Positions 46,714-59,484 of a stretch of DNA of 64,000 nt are shown in pieces; positions within the stretch are counted from its first letter, which is position 1; each line of letters starts with the position of its first letter. The notes under the pieces were generated by a model. It was not told the DNA's origin. It ran no database searches and worked only from the letters and a program-made list of their open reading frames with translations. Source of the stretch: Hofstenia miamia (taxonomy: Eukaryota > Xenacoelomorpha > Acoela > Hofsteniidae); NCBI GenBank assembly GCA_900660155.1, contig CABFPE010000034.1:170995-234994 (forward strand), in the 5' to 3' direction. The translations under genes and the position numbers were made by a program.

Positions 46714-49700
46714 GTAAGCACACATTGAATTTATCATTTCATTTTACACATGCACACTCAAGACAATCCTTTGAAAATTGAATATAGCTAAGTCCCTTGC
46801 CAGATTATTTTTCATAAAAGACAGCAAAATTCGCATTTCCGAAAATATATTAATATATTGTCAATATTACAGGATTTTCATGTCTATTGAATCGAAATTC
46901 ATTTATTGCATGTTGTCGTTTAAATTTGTGGCGCATGCAGGAAGCAGGCTTATTAACATTCTATTTTTAGGTTAAATCAAAAAAATTTTGGAAAAATATT
47001 AGTAACTATGCATAGAGAGATGCATTCTAAGATTCTATATTTAAATATTCTGAAAATGTCTACTAGTTTCACAACATCATAGTCACTTCGCTTGATTACG
47101 ATTGTTGTTTTGTTGTTTTGTTTCTAGTCTTGGGGAAGCTCTTGCTTCTGCGAGACCGCAATTAATTTTTGAACACAGAGCGGTAGCAATTTTTCAAAAT
47201 CCCTATTGCGAAAATTTATATTTTTCACATCATGATTCGTTTGCATAGTTTTACAAATTCCGAAACTCATCAAAAGATGTAAATAGATGCATTTATTAGA
47301 ATTGGAACTTATAAGAAGACAGCGTCGTCTTTAAAATCATGAAATTTTCGAAGAACATATTCTACAGCATATTAATTCCAGAACGAACATTCCACCAAAC
47401 AAGAAACCTAAGATTTGTAATTTTTTTATTCGGCTCTGAAGGAGGAAACTGTTTGATTATAAACATGGACCATCGCGTTCCCAGTCAGAATATATAATAT
47501 ATATTCCTAGGATTTGCAGTATGATGAAAACTTTGATGTCTTATCTTGGTAGAAGAATTTTCCTTGCAACAAACTTAGCCAGAACCCATTTATCATTACA
47601 AGCTTCAGAAACAGTTTCTAATTCTAAACGAGCGTTTAATTCAACTAGACTTACTATCACTATAGCTGATAGTTAAGAAACAGAGCAATTGATGATTTAT
47701 GTCCATGGGAGTTCTAATCGAAGCTTCGAGGGAGCGAGAACTATTTTAGCTTGAGTGAGATGGGAGCAGGAGGAAAATCCTTTACAGAAGTGGGATGGGA
47801 TCGAGTAATTGAGCTACCGCAAGATTCTAGTTGTTCCACATCCGCTTACACCCATTATTGAATCAATCATTATCTCCATATAATCAATATATTTCAGTTC
47901 TTCGCAACATAAACATAGTTTTTCACAAAGGTTTTCAAAGCAGAAAAGCTATTTATACTTGCTAAAAAATATAAATTTCCTTTGGAAAACGAATAAATAA
48001 TACCATTTTTATAATATGGTAAGCTACTGGATCATTCAAATTTTAATCCAAAAGCTGATTGTTAAATTAGAAATATTTTGTTCAAAAACATATTTTTTAT
48101 GCACTGATGTTATATTTTTGAAATAGTTTAGAGGGTTGGTCGAATTTATCATAATGTTTAGATTGGCATTTTGGCGGAGATGAATCATTCTATGTGATGA
48201 ATAGAGCTGGCCAGTTAATTTACTCAGTCAAAGAGAAGACAACATGTATGAAGAAATTATGCACTGGACCAGCTCGAGAAGTTCATCTGATTTTCTCAGA
48301 TAATACAGGTTTGGTCTTTAAAATATAAACCTGTCAATTTACATTAATCCAAAGCGTCAGGTTATCTCGTAGAATTGCATGTTATATTGCTACAAAATAC
48401 AACGTTCAGTAGTAATATTTTTAATTTCTTCTGCATGGAAAGACAAAGCAAATTTTCTACACTAGATGTCAGTAGGTATATTCTAAGAATGTGTGCAATT
48501 CAAATTAATTAACAGCGACTTGTGTTTCGAATTTACTGATAGCCAATATTTTATGAAGGCCAGGAGCTCGAGCGTAAAGCAAGATTTTCTGATAAGGTCG
48601 GCTCAGGGATGACTAAGTTGAATGATCAGCAGCGTAGTAGCAACCCACAGCAACTGTCAAAATATTACAAAATATGCACTTAGAAGCATTTAAGATTTTA
48701 ATTTTTAATTGTTAACCGAAAAAAAATCAATATTGAAAATCTGAATTGGGGTTGACTTTTAGTAGTTTCTTAGCTTGAATACGCCATTTATGTAAAATTA
48801 TAATATTTAAATGTATATATTTATTATAGATATTAATAATTTTGTTAAATTTTTTAGTAAATTAGACGTTGCTATTTGTGATAATACCCTTTTGAACCTT
48901 GCTCTTTTCGCACTTTCAACCTATAACAGTGATTCTCAAAAATTTAAATTATGCCTATGTGCACTATAGTGCAAATCAAATGTGTCTAGATAAACAAGTA
49001 TATATCTTCGATTAAAGAATACATTTAAGTTTAAATCACTTCATTAATTATAATTATATGAGGCAATGTACATTAAATCACAGATTAAACTTTTATTTTA
49101 TATTCTAGATGGATCATCATTGTTATTGCAACAGTTCAATTCAAGATAATTTGTCTAAGGCAATATTATATAAATGCTGTGCAACACATGAAGATCTTAG
49201 ATTTATAAATCTTCCAAGCAGATACAACTATTAAATTGATTACCTTAATATTCGACGAAATGCTATAATTTAGTGACTAAAACGAATCTGACATTGGTCA
49301 TTTTTGTTTAAAAGCTAAAATGAAGGATTAGGAAATGCTCTTCTTAATTTGAGTTTGTTGATATGGAGAACAAAAATGACCGCTTAGCCCATTATATGTC
49401 AAGTTTAATAAATGTTAAAACGTTCTAAATGTGTATATTTTATCTACATTGTGAGAAAATTAAATGACAATGCATATCAAATATGTAGTTTTACCAAAAA
49501 TAGGCCAACATTCTATAGTTCCAATTGTAGAACATTGAGATTTAATGGGTTAGCCACAGACTTGTCAACGAGCCGAGCCTATCCGAGCCGAGCCTAGCTT
49601 GAGCACAGTATTTTATGTTAGGCAAAGCAAGTTTATAGTTCTGTTTGTTAATTTGATTATGGAGATTTTTCTTATTTTTTGCAATCAGTATGGCTTTCCT

Positions 49701-51655
49701 ATAATCTTATTTAAGAAATGTTTATTAAATAATAGGAAAAGCTATGTAAAAAATTCTTTGAGCACAATATTTTTAAAAAATGCCGAGCTAAAACGAGCCT
49801 CATTCAAAGATTTTATGTGGCGAGCCGAGTCGAGAAAAAATTATTTGAGCACAATATTTTTAAAAAAATACCGAGCTAAAACGAGCCTCATTCAAAGTAT
49901 TTATGTAGCGAGCCGACCCGAACTTACACAAAATTTAAACGAGCCGAGCTTGGAAATCTCGGCTCGTTGACAAGTCTGGTTAGCCACGATTAAAAATGAG
50001 AAAAACTGTTATTTTTCTTTATCCCTAATGTTGATTAGCTGGAAAATTAGTATAACTCTAACTAATGATGCTGATTTGAAATGTTGAAGAATATTAAACG
50101 AAAAAATGAAAATTCAAAGCAGGAAAATTGAAGGTGAATCATTGGTTGGACTAAGAGTTTGTAACTTTGGTTTAGAGTTAATATACAAAATCCATAAGAC
50201 TGCAATTTTCCGGTGTTCAATTTTCTAATAATTCCAAAGTGTGAATGGATTTTCTTATCACTTCCGTTCAGTGTATATTACTGTCTCCATTTTGTATTTC
50301 GATTTGATTAAATACATCAGTCGTAAAATAGGTGAACCAAAATTTGGGACCTGAATACTATCTGAAACGAAGAAGTTTGAAATAAATGCATTTTAAAACT
50401 TCTGGATATATATATATAAATTCATTATTCAAGATTCATTTTTAAATGCTGTGAAGTACATAGAACGGTTTCGATGCTCAAAATCATTATTCAGTTATGT
50501 GAGGGCAGGGCTTTTTTAATGCCTTATCCACCCACTGCCGATTTTTCTACCCGTACTAGCCTACACCCGAGAATGACATTTTATTTGCTGCTATTAAATA
50601 ATTTAAGAATTTTAATTAAAATTTCGAACACTACTTACTTTCACTATATGTTATTTTTTTCAACATCTCAATTCAAATTTATAGTTTTAGAAAAATCTTT
50701 CACAATGAGAAATGGATTAAAAAATATGCCCATCCGCTCAGACCCCCATATAATTATTATTATTATTGATATTATTATATTGTTGTATTATTATAGATTT
50801 GATATATTGCATCTGCACAAAGTCATGAAAGATAATTAATAAAATTTACAAAATGTTTAACTTAAATTTATATAAATTGTATAAATATTATGTATTTATA
50901 TATATATATATAAATTTATATATAATATTTAATAAATAGTCATCTGCTGAAGTAGTCCTTAAATTACTTTCATATGAACATGAAAATTGTAGTAGTAATA
51001 ATAATTATTTAATTATTTTTAAATTAGTATATTGTACTATGTATGACAGCAATACTGAATTCTGCAAGTAAATTTTAGAAAGTGTTAAGCATGAAATTTT
51101 AATTCGACTAGTGGATGAATTATTCGTTTCGGACAAAGCTGTACATTCTTTTTTTATAGTCTACCATTCAAAAGTGATAAATAACCATTTTCAAAGCTAC
51201 AGTCGATTTTAGAAAGGTCTTAAGAATTAATTTGCCTAGCCTTTTAAGTATATCATTGGTTTTATTGCTACATGCCCAATGACTATGTCAGAACTATAAT
51301 ATTTGAATAATTCATTAATAGAACTTTCACACTCTATGCACATCAACTTTTATTGAATGAAAATATAATATCCAAATGAAGATTGAGATTATTAACATTG
51401 TGAATCCAACTTAGGATTTACGGTTATGGAGATTTGGAAGGAAGCAAATTGTGATGGGATTTTATGTCTATGCTGCATAAATGAAATGGAAATGGAAACG
51501 CGTGATGGTACGTTTTTAACACGATTGCGACAAGCATTTAATCCAGTTCATGATCAGTACGATCTCTATGATGAAAATGGAGTTCGAGATCTTTCTATAA
51601 TATCCAAGAAATTTTATTTGCACAGGTTAGTATTGGTACGTTATCTTCTATGTAC

Positions 51656-51688
<33 letters not shown>

Positions 51689-52294
51689 CATGTATTGAAT
51701 CAGTTGGTTGAGAAAAACTTTGCTCGTAAAGCCAAATTTGGAGTCTTAAGACCTTGTAGAACTAACCATAAATTTTAAGGTTGTGTACAAAAATGCGATC
51801 TTGGAAGGTCATAAATCTAATACAACTACTGAATTAACCCAGATAAACAAATGCAGGATTGTTGAAAAATTCAATTTGAGTACAAAGTGATTTATGTAAG
51901 TGTGATTTTTCTTCCTCGATTTATTTTTCCTTGTTCTTAGAAGACGGATCAAATTGAAAGAATTAAAATATGCGTGATTAATACAGAAAATACGAAATGA
52001 GATCACATAGGAATCAAACTACATGTGGATTAAATTGAAAAAATTCTTTCAACATAATATTTAAGATAGTGATATTAATTTAGATGCAATACTGAAAACA
52101 AATTAAAGATTGTTAGCAATGCTGGCGATGATATTGGCTATATATCCAAATACTGGGGCCCTAGATATGAATTGAAGAATGCAGATCATGAAGTATTGTG
52201 GATGTCGTTCCCACGCAGTCTGGAAGTTCGAGTGAAGGCTGCAATTATTGGAGCTGCGTTTTGCATGCATTACATTTATATGGAAGTTTCATAA
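46533..52294 (+). CDS. Phospholipid scramblase family protein (four exons joined, 249 aa)
   Basis: Exons 46533-46713, 48162-48308, 51415-51625 and 52084-52294 join with consistent phases (1, 1, 2) to 249 codons and a stop. Family members move phospholipids between membrane leaflets in response to Ca2+ or act in signalling. The product has a Lys-rich N-terminus (about 3-20), WMPFP (27-31) and GLEWL opening the scramblase domain, then NRAGQLIYSV, CTGPAREVHLIFSDNTG, a Cys cluster CDGILCLCC (122-130) at the place of the palmitoylated Cys motif, YISKYWG, and a C-terminal hydrophobic helix VKAAIIGACFCMHYIYM. The segment NADHEVLWMSFP aligns with the EF-hand-like Ca2+ motif but lacks several acidic positions, so Ca2+ binding may be weakened. 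The proline-rich N-terminus of vertebrate PLSCR1 is absent. Confidence 0.9.
46714..48161. other. Scramblase intron 1
   Basis: AT-rich intron without recognised elements. Confidence 0.7.
48162..48308 (+). CDS. Scramblase exon 2 (residues 61-109)
   Basis: The acceptor is aatgtttag followed by ATTGGCATTTTGG and the donor is ACAG|gtttgg. It reads DWHFGGDESFYVMNRAGQ, then LIYSVKEKTTCMKKLC and REVHLIFSDNT, a clear match to the first half of the scramblase barrel. Confidence 0.9.
48309..51414. other. Scramblase intron 2, containing a MITE
   Basis: Apart from the family A MITE at 49557-49978, this 3.1-kb intron shows no gene. A short plus-strand frame at 50474-50839 has no recognisable motif. Confidence 0.7.
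49557..49978. mobile_element. hAT-type MITE, family A copy 3 (422 bp), with internal duplication
   Basis: The ends CAGACTTGTCAACGAGCC and, reverse complemented, CAGACTTGTCAACGAGCC are identical. It is flanked by a perfect 8-bp duplication, GTTAGCCA (49549-49556 and 49979-49986). It is longer than its relatives because a block with GAGCACAATATTTTT, CCGAGCTAAAACGAGCC and GAGCCGA occurs twice (near 49758 and 49847). It lies in scramblase intron 2. Confidence 0.93.
51415..51625 (+). CDS. Scramblase exon 3 (residues 110-179)
   Basis: The acceptor is ccaacttag followed by GATTTACGG and the donor is CACAG|gttagt. It encodes FTVMEIWKEANCDGILCLCC and the following barrel strands. An alternative donor at 51635 (TTG|gtacgt) exists but would break the phase of exon 4. 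Confidence 0.88.
51626..52083. other. Scramblase intron 3
   Basis: Contains an interrupted (TA)n tract at about 51656-51692. No other feature. Confidence 0.7.
52084..52294 (+). CDS. Scramblase exon 4 (residues 180-249)
   Basis: The acceptor is attaatttag followed by ATGCAATACTG, completing an Arg codon in phase. It encodes NKLKIVSNAGDDIGYISKYW, NADHEVLWMSFPRS and the C-terminal membrane helix, ending in TAA at 52292-52294. Confidence 0.9.
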
Positions 52295-52417
52295 ATGACT
52301 TCAATGGACACGTGAATTGCATGCAACAATGCATGCAAATATTCAAATTTTGTTTGGATACATGCATTATAATATATTCATATGTTATTGCCTCTGTGAG
52401 TTTTTGATATGTGCTTC

Positions 52418-52423
52418 AATAAA
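52418..52423 (+). promoter_or_regulatory. Polyadenylation signal AATAAA of the scramblase gene
   Basis: A canonical hexamer 124 bases after the stop codon in TTCAATAAAATTTTG. Its position fits the gene; other AATAAA occurrences in this AT-rich DNA make it only probable. Confidence 0.6.
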
Positions 52424-54717
52424 ATTTTGATTATTAGATAAATTCTGTGCTATGAATAAATCATTTAAAGTTAAGGTATAGTAATGAATGCGAAAATTTG
52501 GATAATTAAATTAGTGATGAATGTAATGCTTGTTCTAGCAGTTGAATTGAACTTTGGACATGTTGTTTTCAAAGGAATGTTGTTTAGCATTGTGTAAAAT
52601 AACGTGATAGCATGCATTAATCTCATTTTATAATTGTAAGCACTGGACTGGCCTCATTGCAACTGTGTTATGCACCCACTCATTTCAACCACATTTGGCA
52701 TGGATAATAAAGTCTATATTTGAAAGTCTATGAGAAGTTGAGATCGGACTTTGTCCATAGCAACAAAGGTTTATAGATGAAAATGATGTGAATGCGGTTG
52801 TGGGTGTGATGAAAATCGATCAAGGGCATCCCAGACGGATGCTTAATTTAAAAAACCACAACATATTTCCTTGCATTTTGTAAAATGCAAAAAATCATGA
52901 ATTCCTGAACAATAACAATTCTTCATGTCAAAAACTATTGAAAACACTGCTTTTTAAAGTCAAAGAAATACTTCATGAAAATTAAAAAACAACTTGACTT
53001 TCAAAAATGAGTAACGCTGAATTCTATGATTCACAATAAGACTTGCAAACGAAAAAAGTACCAGTACAAGGTCCACCAATTGTCAGCTAGTAGAGACAGC
53101 ACTGACTTCCCCTTGTAGCAATTCTCAATTTCATTGTTGTTGAAGAAACTGAAATGTGCTTATACATTGGATTAACCAAAACAAAAATTATAATACATAG
53201 TACTTTTTCTCATTATTTTTCACGTTTTAGACATTTGTTACAATGAACATATGGGAACAATCTAGAAAATCATCTCTAAAATTGTAAAAGTATGATTTTT
53301 CAAAAAAATAATGTTACGAAAAATCTACACGTTAGAAGTCAAAATAATGTCAGATTCGTTCTTTCAATGTAAATTTGGACTCAAATCATATAAAAGCGCT
53401 TTTGAAAAGAATCGTGTTCGGCAGGGTAATTTGCGTACTTCAATAAAATCTATAGTGAATTATTTACATCCAGTGAAACTTTGCAAAATATAACATAAAG
53501 AAAATCATGTAAATATTGTCCAATAATAAGTATGTGCATCCATTACCATATTAATTATCTTAGGCATTGGGGTCAATTACTTTCGACAGTCACTGGTATA
53601 TCTACCAACGATATTTTGATAGTGGCACATATTAAGATTCATGAAAAAAGCAAAGGCGTATCATATTTCAAAAAAGTAAAATTGCATTCCAATAACTAAT
53701 CATAAGTTTGAGCATGGTCTATTAAGAGGCCATGTCTTGAGGCAGTATGTGGGTGTTCAAAACTTGATTGTACACACTTGCATGACTTCATATTGATTTT
53801 AAGAATATGTAGTCTTCCAGTACTCTTTTACAACATAAATATCCACACCCCTACCAACATGGATTTATGTCGGAATATAAAGAAATAATGTCGTAAAAGT
53901 ATAGAATACAATAAATTCATTTTTGACACTATGTGATAATAAGTTATTACAAAATCTATGAAGAATTTTGTGACATTTTAATAAATCACCCAATGCCTTC
54001 TTAGAAGAAGGCCTTGAATCAACTATTAATTTGTCTCCTACTCTACAATTATTTTTCAGGTAATTGCGAATGAAAAATATTCTTATTTTTGTGTTTTTAA
54101 TAAAATGTATAATTGTGTAATTTACTGTACATAAGCTTGCTGAAATATAAACTATTAAGTGTATTAGTTTTAGAATCAATTGTACATTGGAGGCTGTTTT
54201 AAAAAATTAGTAAAATTTCACAACTGGAAGCAATGTTGGCGGTTAACCAAAGTGACAGATGGACGTTAAATCTTCTAAATTTAAAATATATCAGTAGTTT
54301 CATTCAAGAATTTTTTATAGCTCAAAATGATATCACATAACATCATTCAAGCAAAATAATAATGTACATAACTGCAGTTTTGTTATTCCATTTTAATTGC
54401 ATCATCATTTAGTTTAATGTTTAATTGATATTTTAATTCTATTTATGTGAAGAAGCTGTGTAATGCAGCCTATCCATTACACTAAAATTGAATAAATTGC
54501 ACTAAACTTAAATCTATTTCGTAATGAATATGAAATTCTCATAGCTTATCTCTCTCAGCTCTTTCAATGCTAATATATTTTTTTCAAAAATCTGCAGAAT
54601 TTGCAATTGAACTTGGACTATGACTTCGTATTTCACTTAAATATTAAATTTATGAGAATTTAAAGCATAAGTCACGTATTTATAAAAAAATATTCACCTA
54701 ACATGTTTGTAGGTAAC
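52424..54717. other. Intergenic AT-rich sequence
   Basis: No gene or element recognised between the scramblase and the P-like transposon. Confidence 0.6.
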
Positions 54718-54968
54718 CAACTAGCAAAGACAGTTAATACAGGACTGCCAACCAAGCATTTGTGTACTTTTTTAATAGGCTGAAAATAATTCATCGCGTA
54801 CGATTAATTCTTGTGCACCTTATTGCGTTTTCTATGTGTATGTTCGTAACCAAGGAAATTGCGAATACTGATTGGGTATTGTCTGTCAGTAATGCTTTTT
54901 TCAGCCTGAATTAGCAGCAATGCAATGTATATAAATGTAAATCAAATTATGATCTGTTGAAAAAAAAA

Positions 54969-56440
54969 GAAAAAGATGGTTCTATACAAAGAACCACCGT
55001 GTTTGGATTTCCAAACGATGATAGAAGGCTTAAAGAATGTCTAAAAGGTCTTCCCAATGTTCTAGATGTAAGAATTTTATATATGCTTATAGATTTATTC
55101 GAGATGTAAGAATTTTTTATGCTTATTTAATTATTTTTTTCTCTTAATATAATGCAGTTTTGAAATTAGATCCATATTTTAATGTTATTTGCAACATAAT
55201 TGCGGTTGATTCATCATTTCGCATTTTTTCTCCATTGCTACTTAGGTTACAAACATATGTGTTGTTAATTTTGTCAATTCTAAAATACTTAATAATATTA
55301 GCTTTACGGTCTAGTGCTGTTTAAGATTTTGTTTAAATATTAGAATTGATAAGCAATTATGAATTTTTAAACTTTCTTGTTTCTCACATTTTAAATGTTC
55401 TGCGATTGGCATCTATTTTATATATTTCTGTTATCATCTTACTGTACTGCTGGGAAAAATTTAAGTAAAGGTACTGTTCATTAAGAAATCAGATGTTAGC
55501 AACAAATTCGAAGTGATTTAACATAAGCATGCATAAATCTAGGAATATTTTTTCTTAAAATATGAATTTCGAATATTTTGTATTAAGTTAGCATTAAACG
55601 AAATTGCTGAACTAAAATTTTTTTTTATTAGGTTTTGTTGTTGAACTGAAATTTCATTTTTATTAGGTTTTTTTACTACATTTTCTAAATAATTGTATCA
55701 TTTTCGAGTGTTATTATTCATAAGCGCCCGACAAAATACATGGGAGTCTGCCGCAAACACTGGCCAGAATTTTTTAAATCAATTGAGGTAAAGCAGCATG
55801 CAATTCCTGATGAAGAGAATGTTTTTTGGCGTTGCCTGAATCCAGTTAACGGAAAATTGCAATTCTCCTTTTCGATACCACTCACCTTGATTAGGTCTTC
55901 TAGTCTGAAAAAACACATTTAACCTCTATATCTGTCAATCCTGATGCTTTTGAGAAGCAAAATGGAGCACCTGCTAAAGCAAAATAAAACGTTTGTCAAA
56001 TTTCTCCAGTACTGCAGATTTTTGTAAATTGTTGGAAAGTTTATAAACATGATAAGTGTACGGAACTGCTTTGCTGGTATTCAACAGCAGAGCAAAGATT
56101 GCTATCCTTTCACTTCGTTGGAAGATGTTCGAATTGATTTTATGTTACATCTTGCAAATTCGTTTTTATCAGCCCCTAATAACAATCGCTACAAATGTTT
56201 AACACCTCAAGCAGCTAAAGCTCTTCATCAAACTGAATGACTTAATCGGCATCATACAATATCTACTAAATGAAAAAAAGCAAAATGTGTCCTTCCTGGT
56301 AAATTTACTTCTGATTGTTTAGAAGGAGAATTTGGAGTGATCAGACAAATAAGTGGTTGAAATTATTTAATTACGTATGAGCAACTCACATCAGCACTAA
56401 AGCTTCGAAGACTTGATTTATTTAGTAAACTGGATTCCAA
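54969..56440 (+). pseudogene. P-type (THAP) transposase, 5' part, broken
   Basis: 54969-55067 reads TTVFGFPNDDRRLKECLKGL followed by PNVLD, the second half of a THAP zinc-binding domain core ('FP.D......W...L'), ending at a GT donor. From about 55725 the frame gives MGVCRKHWPEFF, the 'C..HW' part of THAP, and ENVFWRCLNPVNGKLQFSF. 56049-56430 reads SLEDVRIDFMLHLANSFL and, after stops, FTSDCLEGEFGVIRQISG and TYEQLTSALKLRRLDLFSK, resembling the C-terminal 'DPLE..FG..R..GG' region of P and THAP9 transposases. The central catalytic part is not readable, and stops are frequent. Confidence 0.65.
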
Positions 56441-56600
56441 CATTTTTTTTCTTATTTATATTTTTTGAATTTACTAACGACGGTCAGACTATGGAAATTT
56501 CATCATCTAAATGCTAAAAAATTTTCATTTAAAATTGTTAATTCTTCTATTGTTGCTTAACTTATTTTTTTCAGATTAAAAATATAAAACTACCCATGTT

Positions 56601-57579
56601 TTGAATACAAAAAGAAGAACATTATGCTACTATAAATTAATTCAATATTCTCCTATCAACAACAAAAACATCTTCATCGTGTTTATCAGCTTTAAAAAAT
56701 TACTAAGTATCTCAATATTTTTCTTCTTATTATTAATTCTTCATGGCATTGAAAAGAACCCTGGTCCGATTTTAGATTACGATATTTATTTCGAAAGATT
56801 GAATTCAAAAATAGCACTATTAACTATGTGCATATAAATTTTCAAAACCGGTCAAAGAAAAATTTTGAATTTAAGCAATTTATGTCCAATTTTAAAAATG
56901 ATGTTATTCTAGGAATTTCGGAAACCTGGTTGTCGAACAAAGACTTTGATAATTGTTGGTCATTCAATAAATCATTTTGTTTGTTTAGAAAAGATAGGCA
57001 AACTAATAATCTATTAGGAAAATCGAGTGGTGGAGGAGTATCATTATTAATACCAAAAATTTTCAAACCTAAATTACGCGAAGATATAAATTATGGCGAC
57101 GTATCTAAATTTGAAAGCTTGTGGGTAGAAATATCAAATCCTTTAAAAAATGCTACATATAAAAAACAACTGATAAATGTTTCTTATATAAAAATTCGAA
57201 TTATTTCATTGAGCAATTGGAATATGAATTGGTTCTAGCTGTTTCTGAAAATAAAGACATTGTTTTAATGGGAGGCTACAACATTAATTATTTGGACCAA
57301 AAAGAACGAGATAAAATTGACATTTTACTAAATATGTTTAATCTGAATATTTTCAATATAATTACGCCGTCAAGGGTCACTGCAACGAGTAGCACGCTTA
57401 TTGATTACTTCATAATATCAGATAATGATTTTTCAAAACTTACATATTTTACTGCTGAATGTCCGTTCTCCGATCATTGCATTACTTCTATTAGCTTTAT
57501 AAAAATGAAACCAGTAAATTCAATAGTTAGGAAATGTACCACAATTCGGGGAAAAATAATCATGATGTTGAAAAACTAA
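56601..57579 (+). pseudogene. LINE N-terminal segment and APE endonuclease
   Basis: A hydrophobic run (LLSISIFFFLLLILH) leads into GIEKNPGP at 56742-56768. The endonuclease follows in shifted frames: ILGISETWLSNKDF (catalytic Glu block), GGGVSLLIPK, FESLWVEI, then MGGYNINYL where family members have GDFN, STLIDYFIISD and SDHCITSISF (the SDH block). Frameshifts lie near 56830 and 57220. Confidence 0.8.
56742..56768 (+). other. 2A-like motif (HGIEKNPGP) in the LINE leader
   Basis: The peptide matches the ribosome-skipping consensus D(V/I)ExNPGP except that Gly replaces the Asp. 2A-like sequences are known at the start of some CR1-type LINE proteins, where they may separate an N-terminal peptide from the endonuclease. 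Whether this variant works is unknown. Confidence 0.6.
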
Positions 57580-57786
57580 AATTATCGCTGACTAGAAAAT
57601 TGGCATGAAGTGTATTATGCACAAGATACTAATTCTATGATAGAAAATTTTATTTCAATCTTTGAAAAACACCTTAATATTTTCTGTCCAGAAAAGAAGA
57701 TCTTACTTAACAAAAATTTTAAAAATTCTTCCGATAAATATAACAAATCTAAACCTTGGTTAACTGATTTATGCAAAAATTGATTA

Positions 57787-59484
57787 TTGAAAAGAATAAC
57801 GCGCAAAAAATTGATTATTGAAAAGAACAACGCTTTTAAAAATTTCTCATTGACAAAATCTAGCGAAGATTTCTTAGCTTATAAAAAAGCAAGAAATTTA
57901 TCAAATATTGAAAATCGTAAATCTTTTAATAAATATATAAAAATGAATTCAAAATTTTACCAAACCAAAAGTCCAAATTGAAGCTCATTCATGAGATTGC
58001 TAACACTCCAAAATCTAAATCTACAATCATTGAGGAGATTAGAGACTCGGATGGGAACACATTTACAAATGATTGTGACATTACTAATGTACTAAACGAA
58101 ACATTTGTTAACTTGGGAAAATTTAAAGGAGCCTATATCAAATATCAATCACCAAATATTAATAAAAAATACCCCAATTCATTTTTCGTTTTTCTACTAC
58201 GTACGAAATGATTAAAGCAATTAATAAAATAAAACCCAATAAAACTAGTGGTCCATCTAAAATTCCTTCCTGGATATTAAAAGCAACTGCCTCCATAATT
58301 GATGAACCTTTAAATTTCATCTTCAATGAATCCTTAAAACAAAACAACTTTCCAAATTGTTTGAAACAAGAATATATTACTCCGGTTTTCAAAAAGAAAG
58401 ATGTAACTTTAGCTATTAATTATAGGCCGATCTCAATTACTTCGCCAATAAGTAAAATTTTCGAACGACTCTTACATAATCAAATTAGTGACCACTTTTC
58501 AAAACACCAATTAATGTCAAAAACACAATTTGGTTTCCGCAAAAATTTTTCAACTAATGATGCTCTTTTGTATGGTACCGAAAATTGGCGATCATCTCTT
58601 GACTCTGACCAATTTGTTGCAGTGACCTGTCTCGATCTTTCAAAAGCTTTTGACTCTATTAATCACGATATCTTATATATGAAATTAGAAAAGCTAGGAT
58701 TTTCGTTAAATTAATATCAAGTTATCTAACAGAATTCAGTGCGTCAAATTAAATAATACGTTCGCTAATTTGCTATTTATAAAAAACGGAGAACCGCAAG
58801 GTACCATTCTTGGACCGCTACTTTTTAACATATACGTAAACGACATGCAGCAACATACGAATTGTCAATTGATTCCATACGCCGATGATACATGCATTTT
58901 TAGTGGAAATACATTCTTAAATCAGCAATAAATAATGTAGAACAAAATTGTGAAAAATTGATTAAATATTTTAACATGCACAAACTAAACAACAACTGTA
59001 AAAAACTGAATTTTGCATCTTTAATCCTCAGGGAAAAAGTGTATTACTACCAAATTTTTCACTTACTTTTAATAACGCCTCAATCTCCCCTAAAGAATCC
59101 TTCAAATATCTAGGCATAATTATTGACTCAAAATTAACATACAAGCTGCAAGTAAAAGAAATTTTAAAGCGCATGGCAATGAGTATTAAAACAATATCAC
59201 ACGTAGCTAAGCATTTACCCTCTCCCAAAATGATTCAATTATTTCATGGTTTAGTCATGAGTCATCTTAATTATACAAATACACTTTTTTCAAGTTTAAA
59301 TGAATCATTAGTAAAAAAACTTACAATACAATTAAAAGGGGCATTGAATGTTTGTCAGAAAAACTCCTCCAAAACAAGAAATTACATTTTGTCATCCTTG
59401 CTGTTTCCAAATCAACTTTTTATTTTTAATATTTTGATAAAGTTTTTTAAAATAACAAATCAATTACCTCCTTATAATGGTTAG
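57787..59484 (+). pseudogene. LINE reverse transcriptase and C-terminal domain, broken
   Basis: 58208-58714 gives a long continuous RT segment: INKIKPNKTSGPSKIPSW, YITPVFKKKD, NYRPISITSPISKIFERLL, TQFGFRKNFSTNDALL and CLDLSKAFDSINHDIL. Past a frameshift, GEPQGTILGPLLFNIYVND and PYADDTCIF carry the catalytic YADD (about 58860-58905). 59173-59484 continues with VMSHLNYTNTLF and LKGALNVC in the position of the post-palm region. A frameshift lies near 58710 and stops near 58930. Confidence 0.88.
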
